DNA of 64,000 nucleotides from Saccharothrix violaceirubra (GCF_014203755.1 NZ_JACHJS010000001.1:3348001-3412000); one strand, 5' to 3'. Counted from the first letter of the stretch, positions 34,831-43,479 are shown. The notes: generated by a model from the sequence alone, not told the origin. Translations and numbers: made by a program.

Positions 34831-35841
34831 ATGGCAACGCGTCACAGCCGGACGCTGTCGGCCGCACTCGCGACCGTCGTGGGAGCGGGCCTGCTCCTGG
34901 TCCCGGTCCAGTCCGCGTCGGCCGATACCGCCCACGCCGCCCGCGTCGGCGTGCTGGAAGGCACGCGGCTCTACGTCAAGGAAGGCAGCATTTTCGATCC
35001 GTGGGTCGAGCAGGCGGACGACGTGCGCAAGTTCCAGCTCGAAGGTGATCGCATCGGCGTGCTGCGCACCAACGGACAGCTCGACGTCAAAGCCGGCGAC
35101 CTGGGACCCGGCTGGCACACGGTCAACACCGACTCGGTGACCGACTTCCAACTCAACGGCGACCGGATCGCCTACACCGAGGGCACCGACCTCTACATCA
35201 CCGAAGGCGACTTCGGCGGCGAAATCGTGCACCAGGACGATGCCCCGGTCCAGAAGTTCCAGCTCGCCGGCGACCGGGTGATGGTGCTGACCACGGACGG
35301 CAAGCTCAAAGTGAAGGAAGGCGATCTCGGTCCGGGCTGGGCTGTCCTGGGCACCGGCATCACCGACTTCTCGGCGACCGATCGTCACATCGTGTTCCTC
35401 CAGGGCGGCAGGCTCTACCTGCGTGAAGACATCTTCGGTCTGAACGAGCCCCTCGAACAGGCACGGGACGTCGTCACGTTTCGCACGGAAAGCGACCGTA
35501 TCGTCTGGCTGAACCGCCAGGGCACACTCATGGCCATGCGCGGGACGCCTTACTTCGCCCGCCCGGTGACGATCAGCGGGTCGGTGACCGACTTCCGGCT
35601 CGACGGCGAACGCATCGCCTACGTCGAGAACGGCGACCTGTGGGCGCAGGAAGGCAGCCTGTTCGGGCCCTCCATCCACCAGGAGAACAACATCGATTCG
35701 TTCGACGTCGACGGCGACCTGCTCGCCGTGATCAAGGACGGCGCACTCCTGCTCAAGGCCGGCGACCTCTTCCCGGGGTGGTACGTGGCCGACGACGATT
35801 CGGCGACGGCCGTGGAGCTGCTCGCGGCGAGCGCCAACTAG
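34831..35841 (+). CDS. Secreted beta-propeller-like repeat protein B
   Basis: 336 residues, paralogue of the preceding gene with the same signal peptide and eight-repeat layout; blades 1-4 are very similar and blades 5-6 the most diverged. Own promoter copy with SARP-type repeats, ATG after GAAGGGAA. A 168-bp patch (35050-35217) differs from paralogue C at a single base although the flanks are diverged. Function unknown, presumably extracellular binding. Confidence 0.82.
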   Translation: MATRHSRTLSAALATVVGAGLLLVPVQSASADTAHAARVGVLEGTRLYVKEGSIFDPWVEQADDVRKFQLEGDRIGVLRTNGQLDVKAGDLGPGWHTVNTDSVTDFQLNGDRIAYTEGTDLYITEGDFGGEIVHQDDAPVQKFQLAGDRVMVLTTDGKLKVKEGDLGPGWAVLGTGITDFSATDRHIVFLQGGRLYLREDIFGLNEPLEQARDVVTFRTESDRIVWLNRQGTLMAMRGTPYFARPVTISGSVTDFRLDGERIAYVENGDLWAQEGSLFGPSIHQENNIDSFDVDGDLLAVIKDGALLLKAGDLFPGWYVADDDSATAVELLAASAN

Positions 35842-35904
35842 GCAGGACTCCGCCACCGGCGACTCGTGATGGCCGACGGCGTCGACACACCGGCACGCGA
35901 CCGG

Positions 35905-35926
35905 GACGCCCTCGGGTGAGGGCGTC
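35905..35926. terminator. Terminator after repeat protein B
   Basis: Perfect 9-bp stem GACGCCCTC/GAGGGCGTC with a 4-nt loop, extendable by flanking CCGG. It lies 63 bp after the stop. Confidence 0.7.
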
Positions 35927-35929
35927 TCC

Positions 35930-36134
35930 GGTCTTCCGATGGTGCTCCCGAGGGGGGCGCCTTCTCCGGAACCGGACCGGCGGAAATCGGGCAGCAGGAA
36001 CTCCACCGCGGTCACTCCTGGTCGTCCTCGTGGTGCGGGGCGGTGACGCCTGCTGTCAACGCGGAGTCAACGCCGTGACAACGGCGCTCGGGACCCTTGC
36101 CCTCACCCGATCCGACTCCAGAAAGGAACCGACC
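35930..36134 (+). repeat. Duplicated promoter unit, copy 3, with SARP 5' relic
   Basis: Closely matches copies 1 and 2, including the vestigial minus-strand SARP start near 36012 (TAVEFLLPDF and on to a GAPLGS segment). It carries the 11-bp repeats at 36055-36087 and the ribosome site GAAAGGAA before the ATG at 36135. Confidence 0.75.
36055..36087. promoter_or_regulatory. 11-bp tandem repeats, candidate SARP operator, copy 3
   Basis: GTCAACGCGGA, GTCAACGCCGT, GACAACGGCGC in tandem, 47 bp before the ATG of gene C. Confidence 0.6.
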
Positions 36135-37160
36135 ATGGCAACGTGTCACAGCCGGACGCTGTCGGCCGCACTCGCGACCGTCGTGGGAGCGGGCCTGCTC
36201 CTGGTCCCGGTCCAGTCCGCGTCGGCGGACATGCCGCCCTTCCAGGGGCCGCGCATGGCCGCCCAGCAGGGCACGAAGCTTTGGATCAAAGAGGGCAGTA
36301 TTTACGAACCATGGGTCGAGCAGGGCGACGACATCCGGTCGTTCCGGCTCTTGGGCGACCGCATCGGCGTGCTGCGCACCAACGGACAGCTCGACGTCAA
36401 AGCCGGCGACCTGGGACCCGGCTGGCACACGGTCAACACCGACTCGGTGACCGACTTCCAACTCAGCGGCGACCGGATCGCCTACACCGAGGGCACCGAC
36501 CTCTACATCACCGAAGGCGACTTCGGCAGCCCGCCGGTCCACCAGGTGGGTGCCCCGGTCAAGAAGTTCCAGTTGAGCGGCGACCGGGTGGCGGTGCTCA
36601 CGCCGAACGGCACGCTCAAGGTCAAGGAAGGCGACCTGGGGCCGGGCTGGGCGGACGTGGCCACCGGGGTCCGTGACTTCGAGCTGTACGGCGACGAGAT
36701 CGTCTTCAACAGGAGCGGCAACCTCTGGACGCTGACCGAGCTGTACGGGAAGCCCCAGGAGATCATCTTCGCGCAAGGCGTCACCAAGTTCGACGTCGAG
36801 GGCGACCGCCTCGCCTGGCTGGACCGGAACGGTTCGCTGAAAGCCGTCCACCGGACCGTGAACACCGTCTACGCCCCGGTGACGATCAGCGAGTCGGTGA
36901 CCGACTTCCAGCTCTCCGCCAAGCGCATCGGGTACGTCGAGAACGGCGACCTGTGGGCGCAGGACGGCCCGTTGGAGGCACCGTCCACGGTGCAGGAGAC
37001 CGACATCGACGGGTTCGAGGTGGACGGCTATCGCCTGGCCGTGATCAAGGACGGCGCGCTCCTGGTCAAGGAGGGCGACCTCGGGCCCGGCTGGTACGTG
37101 GCCCTGCCCGACAAGGCGACGGCCGTGGAGTTCCAGGGACCGGTCCTGCTCGAGGACTAG
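36135..37160 (+). CDS. Secreted beta-propeller-like repeat protein C
   Basis: 341 residues, third paralogue. The signal peptide is nearly identical to that of B, but the first blade diverges (RMAAQQGTKLWIKEGSIYEP) after a five-residue insertion following the cleavage site. It has eight repeats, ending in a longer tail (FQGPVLLED). The mix of near-identical and diverged segments suggests gene conversion. Own promoter copy and terminator. Confidence 0.82.
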   Translation: MATCHSRTLSAALATVVGAGLLLVPVQSASADMPPFQGPRMAAQQGTKLWIKEGSIYEPWVEQGDDIRSFRLLGDRIGVLRTNGQLDVKAGDLGPGWHTVNTDSVTDFQLSGDRIAYTEGTDLYITEGDFGSPPVHQVGAPVKKFQLSGDRVAVLTPNGTLKVKEGDLGPGWADVATGVRDFELYGDEIVFNRSGNLWTLTELYGKPQEIIFAQGVTKFDVEGDRLAWLDRNGSLKAVHRTVNTVYAPVTISESVTDFQLSAKRIGYVENGDLWAQDGPLEAPSTVQETDIDGFEVDGYRLAVIKDGALLVKEGDLGPGWYVALPDKATAVEFQGPVLLED

Positions 37161-37232
37161 GGGCGTCTTCGGGGACGACCCCGGCGACCTGTGATGGCCG
37201 ACGACGAAGTCGACACACCGGTACGCGACCCG

Positions 37233-37254
37233 GACGCCCTCACCCGAGGGCGTC
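37233..37254. terminator. Terminator after repeat protein C
   Basis: Same 9-bp stem GACGCCCTC/GAGGGCGTC as after gene B, with loop ACCC, within longer complementary flanks (ACCCG/CGGGT). It is part of the duplicated unit. Confidence 0.7.
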
Positions 37255-37620
37255 CCGGGTCTTCCGGTGGTGCCCCCGACGGGGGTACCACCTCCCCCGG
37301 AACCGGACGGGCAGGAACCGGAGCACACCGTGACGAATTCACCTCGACGATTCGTCGATTCTCGCGGTGGTAACCCGGTCGATGCCGAATAGGTCCGCTT
37401 CCGGCGCTGTAGTGTCCCGGATGGACGACGTGACGAAAGGATGACCGGCGGGGTGTTCGTGTTCACGACCCGCACGATGCGGAACGTGGTCGCCGTCGAT
37501 CCTGACCCGGTGGGTTCCACAAGGTCCGACGTGAACCCGTCACCGGACGTACGCGACCACCGAATTCCGCGCGGTGCGGACGCCGGACGGCGTCCGCACC
37601 GCCTCCCCGAGAGGTGATCC
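37255..37620. other. Intergenic region before the GH84 gene
   Basis: 366 bp. It begins with a decayed fourth copy of the duplicated unit (to about 37330, including the GGCAGGAAC segment). An unremarkable stretch follows, then a strong hairpin at 37571-37602. A 58-codon frame (37441-37617) has no proper ribosome spacing and no recognisable homology. Confidence 0.5.
37571..37602. promoter_or_regulatory. Perfect 14-bp hairpin in the leader of the GH84 gene
   Basis: GCGGTGCGGACGCC and its exact complement, with loop GGAC. It ends 18 bp before the ATG and just before the GAGAGGTG ribosome site. It could be a terminator of upstream transcription or a leader structure limiting translation; the sequence does not decide. 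Confidence 0.55.
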
Positions 37621-39531
37621 ATGCGCATAGCAGTACTGGCGGTAGTCATCGTGTTGATCGCCTCCGCGGTCGTGTGGTTGTTCTTGCGGGACGACCCCGA
37701 CAAGGTCGGTGCGGTCCCGCCGATCTGGCCGACGCCCCAGCACGCCGAGAGTTCGGGCGCGGACATCGACCTGCCGGACGCGGTGATGATCATCGCCGAT
37801 CCCGAGGCCGACGACTACACCGTCCAGGCCGCCGTGGACGCGTTCCGCGAGGCCGGGGTGGGCAACGTGTCGAGCCTCGACTACGGCCTCGACGCGCCCA
37901 GGGAGCCGATGATCGTGCGCCTGGGCAAGCTGGACGGCGCCAACGTCAAGTCCGCCGGGGTGTCCCTTCCCCAGTCCATCCCGGCCGAGGGCTACTTCCT
38001 GTCCGCCGACAAGGACGCCGTCGTGATCGCCGGAGCGGACGACGCCGGCACCTTCTACGGCGTCCAGACGCTGTGGCAATTGCTGAAACCGGACGCCCTC
38101 CCGTCCGTGCGGATCACCGACTACCCGTCGATGAGGCAGCGGGGAGTGGTCGAGGGGTTCTACGGTCCGCCCTGGTCCGCCACCGAGGAAATGGACCAGA
38201 TGGAGTTCTACGGCCGGCTCAAGGTGAACTCGTTCATCTACGCGCCGAAGGACGACCCGTACCACCGCGACGACTGGCGGCGGTTGTTCGACAAGTCGCG
38301 CGAGGGCCAACTGACGACTTTGGTGGAGGCCGCCCGCGACCGCCACATCGAGTTCACCTACGCGCTCGCGCCCGGATTGTCCATTTGCTACACGAGTGCC
38401 GACGACTACGACGCGCTGACCGCCAAACTGCGTTCGATGTACGACATCGGTGTGCGGTCCTTCTCCATCCCGCTCGACGACGTGTGGGAGGACAAGTGGA
38501 ACTGCCCCGAGGACGAGCGGCGGTACGGCCCGTGGACCGAGGAGCACCTCGCCCAGGCGCAGGTCGAACTGCTGAACAAGGTGCAGGGCGTGTTCCTGCC
38601 CGGCCTCCAGGACGTCCGCCCGTTGCAGACGGTGCCCGCGGAGTACTTCGACGTCAAGGACACCCCGTACAAGAAGGCCTACCGCGAGTACCTCGACAAG
38701 CGCGTCGTGATGATGTGGACGGGTGTGGGCGTGACCCCCACGTCGATCGAGGTGGCCGAGGCGGCCGACGCAGAACAGGTGTGGGGCCGCAAGCCCCTGG
38801 TGTGGGACAACTACCCGACGACCGACTTCGACACGGCCGCCGGCCGCATGCTGTTCGGGCCGTACGCCGAACGCAAACCCGGCATCGGGGCGCACCTGAC
38901 CGGCATCATCGCCAACCCCATGGAGTTCGCCTACGCCAGCAAGCCCGGTGTGTTCGGCGTCGCCGGTTTCGCCTGGAACGACGGCGCGTACGACCCCGCC
39001 AAGTCGACCCGGCAGTACGCCGAGTGGCTCGGCGGCGGCGACGAGAAGGTCGTGACCGCCCTCATGGCGTTCTTCGACCTCAACCACCTGGCACCGGTGC
39101 TGGACGAGCCGGGGCAGACCTGGCAGCCCCAGGCGCCGGAACTGGCCCGGCGGATCGCCTCGTTCCGGGAGAAGTGGGCCGCGGGGGAGCACGGCAAGGC
39201 GATCGACGAGCTGACCAAGTACGCGGAGACGCTCGCCCAGGCACCCGGCCTGATCCGCACCGCGACCACCGACGACGGATTCGCCCAGGACGCCACCGAC
39301 TGGCTCGACGCCGCGGACCTGTGGGCGCAGGCCCTGCTCACCACGCTCAAGGGCCTGGCGTCGCGGGCGGGCGGCGACGACGCCGGCGCCGAGCGCTGGT
39401 TCGCCGAGGCCGCCGACCTGACGACCCGTGCCGAGGACGTCGTGGCCCCGACCCGCTTCGAGAGCAAGGTCAAGATCGGCGACGGCGTCCTGGACACCTT
39501 CATCCGCGAAGCCCCGGCGCTGCGGCGCTGA
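37621..39531 (+). CDS. Membrane-anchored GH84 beta-N-acetylglucosaminidase
   Basis: 636 residues. An N-terminal membrane anchor (residues 2-22, AVLAVVIVLIASAVVWLFL) precedes a GH20b-like alpha/beta domain (about 35-165), the GH84 catalytic barrel (about 170-440), and a helical C-terminal region. The barrel has the family signature RGVVEGFYGPPWS and the catalytic Asp pair in IPLDDVWED. The family removes terminal GlcNAc from glycans or glycoproteins by substrate-assisted catalysis (NagJ, O-GlcNAcase). ATG after GAGAGG. Probably acts outside the membrane on host, fungal or peptidoglycan-derived sugars. Confidence 0.9.
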   Translation: MRIAVLAVVIVLIASAVVWLFLRDDPDKVGAVPPIWPTPQHAESSGADIDLPDAVMIIADPEADDYTVQAAVDAFREAGVGNVSSLDYGLDAPREPMIVRLGKLDGANVKSAGVSLPQSIPAEGYFLSADKDAVVIAGADDAGTFYGVQTLWQLLKPDALPSVRITDYPSMRQRGVVEGFYGPPWSATEEMDQMEFYGRLKVNSFIYAPKDDPYHRDDWRRLFDKSREGQLTTLVEAARDRHIEFTYALAPGLSICYTSADDYDALTAKLRSMYDIGVRSFSIPLDDVWEDKWNCPEDERRYGPWTEEHLAQAQVELLNKVQGVFLPGLQDVRPLQTVPAEYFDVKDTPYKKAYREYLDKRVVMMWTGVGVTPTSIEVAEAADAEQVWGRKPLVWDNYPTTDFDTAAGRMLFGPYAERKPGIGAHLTGIIANPMEFAYASKPGVFGVAGFAWNDGAYDPAKSTRQYAEWLGGGDEKVVTALMAFFDLNHLAPVLDEPGQTWQPQAPELARRIASFREKWAAGEHGKAIDELTKYAETLAQAPGLIRTATTDDGFAQDATDWLDAADLWAQALLTTLKGLASRAGGDDAGAERWFAEAADLTTRAEDVVAPTRFESKVKIGDGVLDTFIREAPALRR

Positions 39532-39536
39532 CCCGT

Positions 39537-39573
39537 CCGGGTGCCGCGCGGCGGGGGGTCGCGCGGCACCCGG
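39537..39573. terminator. Bidirectional terminator after the GH84 gene
   Basis: Perfect 14-bp stem CCGGGTGCCGCGCG facing CGCGCGGCACCCGG, 9-nt loop, between two convergent stops (39531 and 39591). Confidence 0.78.
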
Positions 39574-39590
39574 GCATCGGACGTCCGGGG

Positions 39591-40511
39591 TCACCGGGCG
39601 CACGGCAGCACCAACTGGGAGCAGTTGACGAAACCGACGCTGGGCTCGGGCGCACCCACGTCCACCACCGCGTACCAGCCGGTTTCCCTGCTGGCGGGAT
39701 ACGGTTCGCCTTCGCGGAACACGTACCACCGCAGGTTCTCGTCGTGCCCGACGCCGAGCTTCACGTCGCCGACGTGTTCGCTGGTCGTGCCGGGTTTGCC
39801 CTGCTGCCACAGGTAGCCGGTGCGGGCGGGCGCCGATTCGCCCGCCCGCGCGCAGTCCGGCACGTCCGCGGTCGGCAGGTCACGGGCGTCGACCCAGCCC
39901 ACTACCTCCGTGGTGTGCACGAACGTCAGCATCCACGGCTGTGAGCCGCCCAGTCGGCAGTACACGGAGTACTTGTGCTCCACGCGCAGCGTGCCGACCC
40001 TCGTCTTCCCGTCCGGCGCGCTCAGGACGCGTGCCCCCTCCGGCGGGATCGCGTTCCGGTCGTCGGTCGACCACCACACGGCCATCGCGGTGCCCGACAC
40101 CGCCAGCACGGCCACGGCGACCAGGGCCTTCAGTCGTGCACTCCGCTTCGGCTCGGTCTCGTCGGGACCTTCCGGGATCGATGCGGTGCCGTCCCGCACC
40201 TCGATCGGTTCGGGTTCCAGGCCCACCACGACCCGACGTCGGGCCGCGACCCAGCGGTCGACCTCGTCGTCATCGGCGCCGCATGCCCGTACGAACGCCA
40301 CCACAAGGTCCTGTCGTGGGACGGAAGTCCGGCGTAATGCCGCGGCGAGAGTGCTCCGCGGCAGGCGCATTCCCCCTCGGGCGGCGGCTCTCTCCAATTC
40401 ACGGACCGTCATCCCCGTCCAGCGTTTGAGGCACGCCATCGCCTCGACGAATTGGGCTTGATCCCGTACCGAGTCGGGAGTCGGCCTGCCCATTGGGCCG
40501 TATGTCGTCAC
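39591..40511 (-). CDS. HTH-TM protein with extracellular SH3-like region
   Basis: 306 residues. The N-terminal helix-turn-helix-like domain (DQAQFVEAMACLKRWTGMTV, then LPRSTLAAALRR) is typical of actinobacterial one-component proteins. A membrane span near residue 140 (ALVAVAVLAVSGTAMAVWW) follows, then an extracytoplasmic part with two SH3-like segments and paired Cys (CRLGG, PDCAR, NCSQLVLPCAR). GTG 40511 has GGGGGAG upstream; ATG 40493 is an alternative. Possibly a membrane-tethered regulator sensing the envelope; partner unknown. Confidence 0.72.
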   Translation of the reverse strand: MTTYGPMGRPTPDSVRDQAQFVEAMACLKRWTGMTVRELERAAARGGMRLPRSTLAAALRRTSVPRQDLVVAFVRACGADDDEVDRWVAARRRVVVGLEPEPIEVRDGTASIPEGPDETEPKRSARLKALVAVAVLAVSGTAMAVWWSTDDRNAIPPEGARVLSAPDGKTRVGTLRVEHKYSVYCRLGGSQPWMLTFVHTTEVVGWVDARDLPTADVPDCARAGESAPARTGYLWQQGKPGTTSEHVGDVKLGVGHDENLRWYVFREGEPYPASRETGWYAVVDVGAPEPSVGFVNCSQLVLPCAR

Positions 40512-40740
40512 GATGCGGTCTCCCCCGAGTCCACACGCAGCTTGTCCGGTCACTTTGATACGTGATGCTGTTCGTGCCACCAATAGTAGTGATCCAGATC
40601 CACTGTGTCACAGCCGTGATCGGGCGGTTGTCCCACTCTGTCCGGGCCTGTCCCGGCGCCCTGGCCGGGTGCCGAGCCGACAAGGACCGCGTTTGCATGG
40701 CGTTCGGACATCCAGACCGACTCGAACCGAGGAGAACGCG
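40512..40740. other. Divergent promoter region
   Basis: 229 bp between the HTH-TM gene and the small secreted protein, with lower GC around 40551-40620. It must contain both promoters; no palindrome stands out. Confidence 0.35.
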
Positions 40741-41196
40741 GTGCGATCGAAATTGGTCATGACCGTCGCGGCGGCACTCTTGATCGGCGGCACAGTGGCG
40801 GGCGCGGCGGCGGCGAACGGATCGACGGACGAAGTCGCGGCGCAGTCCGGCAACGCGGCGGTGACGGTGTTGGATTCGCACAACGCGAAGCAGATCGGAA
40901 AGCCCGGTGGTGTCATCGACAAGGTGTTGCCGCGGGTGGACGACGTCCGGATCGCGGCGAGCGAGCCACCATCGTGCTGGACACAGTTCGCGCCGACGTG
41001 GCCCGCGGGCCGACCGATGGCCCAGTACTACCGCAACTGCAACGGTCACACGGTGCAGGCGTTCTACGGCTACACCGCCAACGGTTCCACCGTCAACGTG
41101 AGCGGCTGTTACGAGTTCGTCGACGGAGCGTCCCTGCTGTTGATGTACATCCACACGAACTACCCGGGCGCGACCTTCGGCACGTTCCCCTGCTGA
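40741..41196 (+). CDS. Small secreted protein, unknown function
   Basis: 151 residues. The signal peptide (KLVMTVAAALLIGGTVAGAA) precedes a short acidic linker and a compact domain of about 90 residues with four Cys (SCWTQ, RNCNGH, SGCYEF, FPC), probably two disulfides, and aromatic YRNCNGHTVQAFYGYTANGS. It resembles small exported actinobacterial hypotheticals. GTG start after GAGGAG. No function assigned. Confidence 0.8.
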   Translation: MRSKLVMTVAAALLIGGTVAGAAAANGSTDEVAAQSGNAAVTVLDSHNAKQIGKPGGVIDKVLPRVDDVRIAASEPPSCWTQFAPTWPAGRPMAQYYRNCNGHTVQAFYGYTANGSTVNVSGCYEFVDGASLLLMYIHTNYPGATFGTFPC

Positions 41197-41288
41197 TCGT
41201 CTGAGGGTGGGCACGCGACCGGCGCGCCCACCCCATTTGTCCGGATTTGTTCGTAGCAGGCCAGGTCCCCCTCCTGTCTACGACGCGC

Positions 41289-41321
41289 GTACGGGACGGC
41301 CCTGCGAGGGCCGTCCCGTAC
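41289..41321. terminator. Long perfect hairpin after the small secreted protein
   Basis: Perfect 15-bp stem GTACGGGACGGCCCT facing AGGGCCGTCCCGTAC with loop GCG, 92 bp after the stop. The length and perfection suggest a strong terminator. Confidence 0.75.
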
Positions 41322-41374
41322 GGGTCCGACTTCCCCGGAAACGCCGATGACGACCAATCGAACGTCAGCATATG

Positions 41375-41396
41375 GACGACAGGCTGTCCTGTCGTC
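41375..41396. promoter_or_regulatory. Palindrome upstream of the 41411 gene
   Basis: 9-bp arms GACGACAGG and CCTGTCGTC with a 4-nt centre, 14 bp before the ATG. Plausible operator for autoregulation by the HTH-like protein it precedes. Confidence 0.5.
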
Positions 41397-41410
41397 GTTA
41401 GGATGACTGC

Positions 41411-41974
41411 ATGGACACGGGTGCGTACGGGTCGATCCGGGCGATCGTCGCGGACGGGGTCGACGGGAAGGCGTCGACCGCGGAACTGCTGACGGCACTC
41501 ATCGTGCTGCGCGGGTTGCGGGAGGAACTGGCGGCGTGGGAGCCGATGCTGATCGAGTCGGCACGCACGGCCGGTGCGAGTTGGGCCGAACTCGCACCGG
41601 CCCTGGGCGTGGCCAGCCGCCAGGCCGCGGAACGGCGCTATCTCCGGGTGCGGGCGGTCGGCGCGGCCGGTACGGCGGAGCAACGGGTGCGGGCGGAACG
41701 CGACCGTCGGGCCGGTGACCGTGCGGTGGCGTCGTGGGCCCGGGACAACGCGGCGGACCTGCGCGGGCTGGCGGGTCGGGTCGGGTCGGTCGACGTGGTG
41801 GTGCGGCAGGCACTGGCCGACGACGACACGGCGCTGCTGGTGGAGCCGCTGCTGGCCGCGCTCGACACGGTCCGCGCCGTCGACCCGGTCCTGGCCGAGG
41901 CGATCCAGGGCGTAGGCGACCGGACCGACGCGGTCCGCCGACAGACCCAGGCGGACCGCGATGCGCGGGACTGA
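41411..41974 (+). CDS. Helix-turn-helix-type regulator-like protein (HSP18 regulator-like)
   Basis: 187 residues, all helical. A segment ASWAELAPALGVASRQAAERRYLR (positions about 55-80) is a likely helix-turn-helix. Arg/Asp-rich helices follow. Similar proteins in actinomycetes are named HSP18 transcriptional regulators without strong evidence. ATG at 41411, palindrome immediately upstream. Confidence 0.65.
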   Translation: MDTGAYGSIRAIVADGVDGKASTAELLTALIVLRGLREELAAWEPMLIESARTAGASWAELAPALGVASRQAAERRYLRVRAVGAAGTAEQRVRAERDRRAGDRAVASWARDNAADLRGLAGRVGSVDVVVRQALADDDTALLVEPLLAALDTVRAVDPVLAEAIQGVGDRTDAVRRQTQADRDARD

Positions 41975-42480
41975 AGGTCCGGAGCCGGAGATCGTCCGCC
42001 TTGTCGCCTGGCGGCACCAGGATCGGAAGGTGCCCCTCGGCCGACCCGGGACGGTGCCGACCGGGTGCCGCACACCGGTCCGAACGCACCCACTCCACGC
42101 TCGAACGTACGTGCTCGGACGTGCACCGCCCACCCGACGGTGCCTGAGAGGTCCGTCCGTGCGGCAGCCCCACCGGAATTCGCCCGGCCACCCGCCGCAG
42201 GGGCCACCGCGTGGCCACCACCGAGGAGCCTGGCCGGCCGCGCGAGCCCGCCGGAGGCCCACCGGGTCGTCCCCTCCCGACATCCCGGCGCGGCAGGGGA
42301 TCGTCGACCGGGCCGGGCCTCGACCTACCGCGGCCGCACGGGCTCCAGTCGTCGATTGCGGACGTATCCCCTCCCGCCAGGGTGACCGCGGCCTTGATCG
42401 GGAACCACGGGAAATGTCGGACGGGGGTGACAGACTCGATCTTGGAACTGGATCGTTCAGCGATACGGGGGGCTGGGTTC
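41975..42480. other. Gene-free region
   Basis: 506 bp before the DUF1963 gene. Open frames here lack ribosome sites and family motifs. No repeat or hairpin of note was seen. It presumably contains the DUF1963 promoter. Confidence 0.4.
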
Positions 42481-43479
42481 ATGGGATTCACGACGCCGGA
42501 CAAGCCGGTCGACGTGGCCGCGTTGTTTCCGGAGCTGGCGGGATTGACGCGGACCGCGGTGCGGCTGTATCCGCGGCGGGGGGAAACCACCGCCCAGGAG
42601 TCCTCGTTGGGTGGGCCGTTGTTGTGGCCGGCGAACGAGCCGTGGCCGGTGTGCGGGGACGACGACCACATGGCGGACGCGGGTGTTCCGGTGCCCGTCG
42701 TCGCGGCGCCGTTGGTGTCGGTCGCGCAGTTCTACTCGCGCGACGTGCCGGAGTTGCCGTTCCCCGAGGGGACCGACGTGTGCCAGGTGTTGTGGTGCCC
42801 GCGCGGTCACGAGCCCTACTACACGCCGCGGTTCCGGGTGTTGTGGCGGGACAGCGCGTCGGTGGCCGAAGTGGCCGTCGCCCCGGAGCCGGATCGTGAG
42901 CACTCCGACGTCGACTTCCTGCCCAACCCGTGCCGGATCGCGCCGGAACGGGTGGTGGAGTACCCGCAACTGCGGGAACTGCCCTCGGACGGGCTACGGG
43001 AGCGGATCGTGGCCTGGGAGCGGGAGCAGAAGTGGGACTACAGCGAGCATCTGTCGGCCGCGCCGGGCACGAAGGTCGGTGGCTGGATGGAGTGGATCCA
43101 GGACCCCTTCCGGCCGGACTGCGCTCGGGGACATCGCATGACGCCGCTGCTCACGGTGTCCGATTCCGAGATCTCCGGGTGGGAGACGTGGATGCCGATG
43201 GAGGTCGTGTCCCGGATCGCCTTCCACAAGGAGGTGCGGTTCGGCCTGGCCAACGGCGGCACCGGGCGGACCTGGCTGGGGCCGGACCAGGAACTCGATC
43301 CCGCCGTCGCCGGCATCAGTGGCAGCCGGGTGGTGCCGGAGTCGGTGGTGGAGGTGCCCGTTCCGGACTTCTCCGCGCTGCCGGACGAGTTGGGAGTCGA
43401 GTTCGGCGGCGGCAACCTCTACGTCTTCGTCTGCCCCACCTGCCCGGAGCGGCCCATCGAGGTCGAGTACCAGCGTTGA
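42481..43479 (+). CDS. DUF1963/YwqG-like family protein
   Basis: 332 residues. The N-terminal part has the YwqG-like landmarks GETTAQESSLGGPLLWPANE and a VSVAQFY strand. The middle has Cys-containing turns (CQVLWCPRGHEPYY), and GGGNLYVFVCPTCPERPIEV lies at the C-terminus, giving a possible CxxC metal site. The ATG at 42481 follows a G-rich ribosome site. Cytosolic; biochemical role unknown. Confidence 0.75.
   Translation: MGFTTPDKPVDVAALFPELAGLTRTAVRLYPRRGETTAQESSLGGPLLWPANEPWPVCGDDDHMADAGVPVPVVAAPLVSVAQFYSRDVPELPFPEGTDVCQVLWCPRGHEPYYTPRFRVLWRDSASVAEVAVAPEPDREHSDVDFLPNPCRIAPERVVEYPQLRELPSDGLRERIVAWEREQKWDYSEHLSAAPGTKVGGWMEWIQDPFRPDCARGHRMTPLLTVSDSEISGWETWMPMEVVSRIAFHKEVRFGLANGGTGRTWLGPDQELDPAVAGISGSRVVPESVVEVPVPDFSALPDELGVEFGGGNLYVFVCPTCPERPIEVEYQR

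Noticed and set aside
37441..37617. 58-codon open frame upstream of the GH84 gene
   Set aside because: Ribosome-like GAAAGG touches the ATG with no spacing, it overlaps the hairpin, and there is no recognisable motif.
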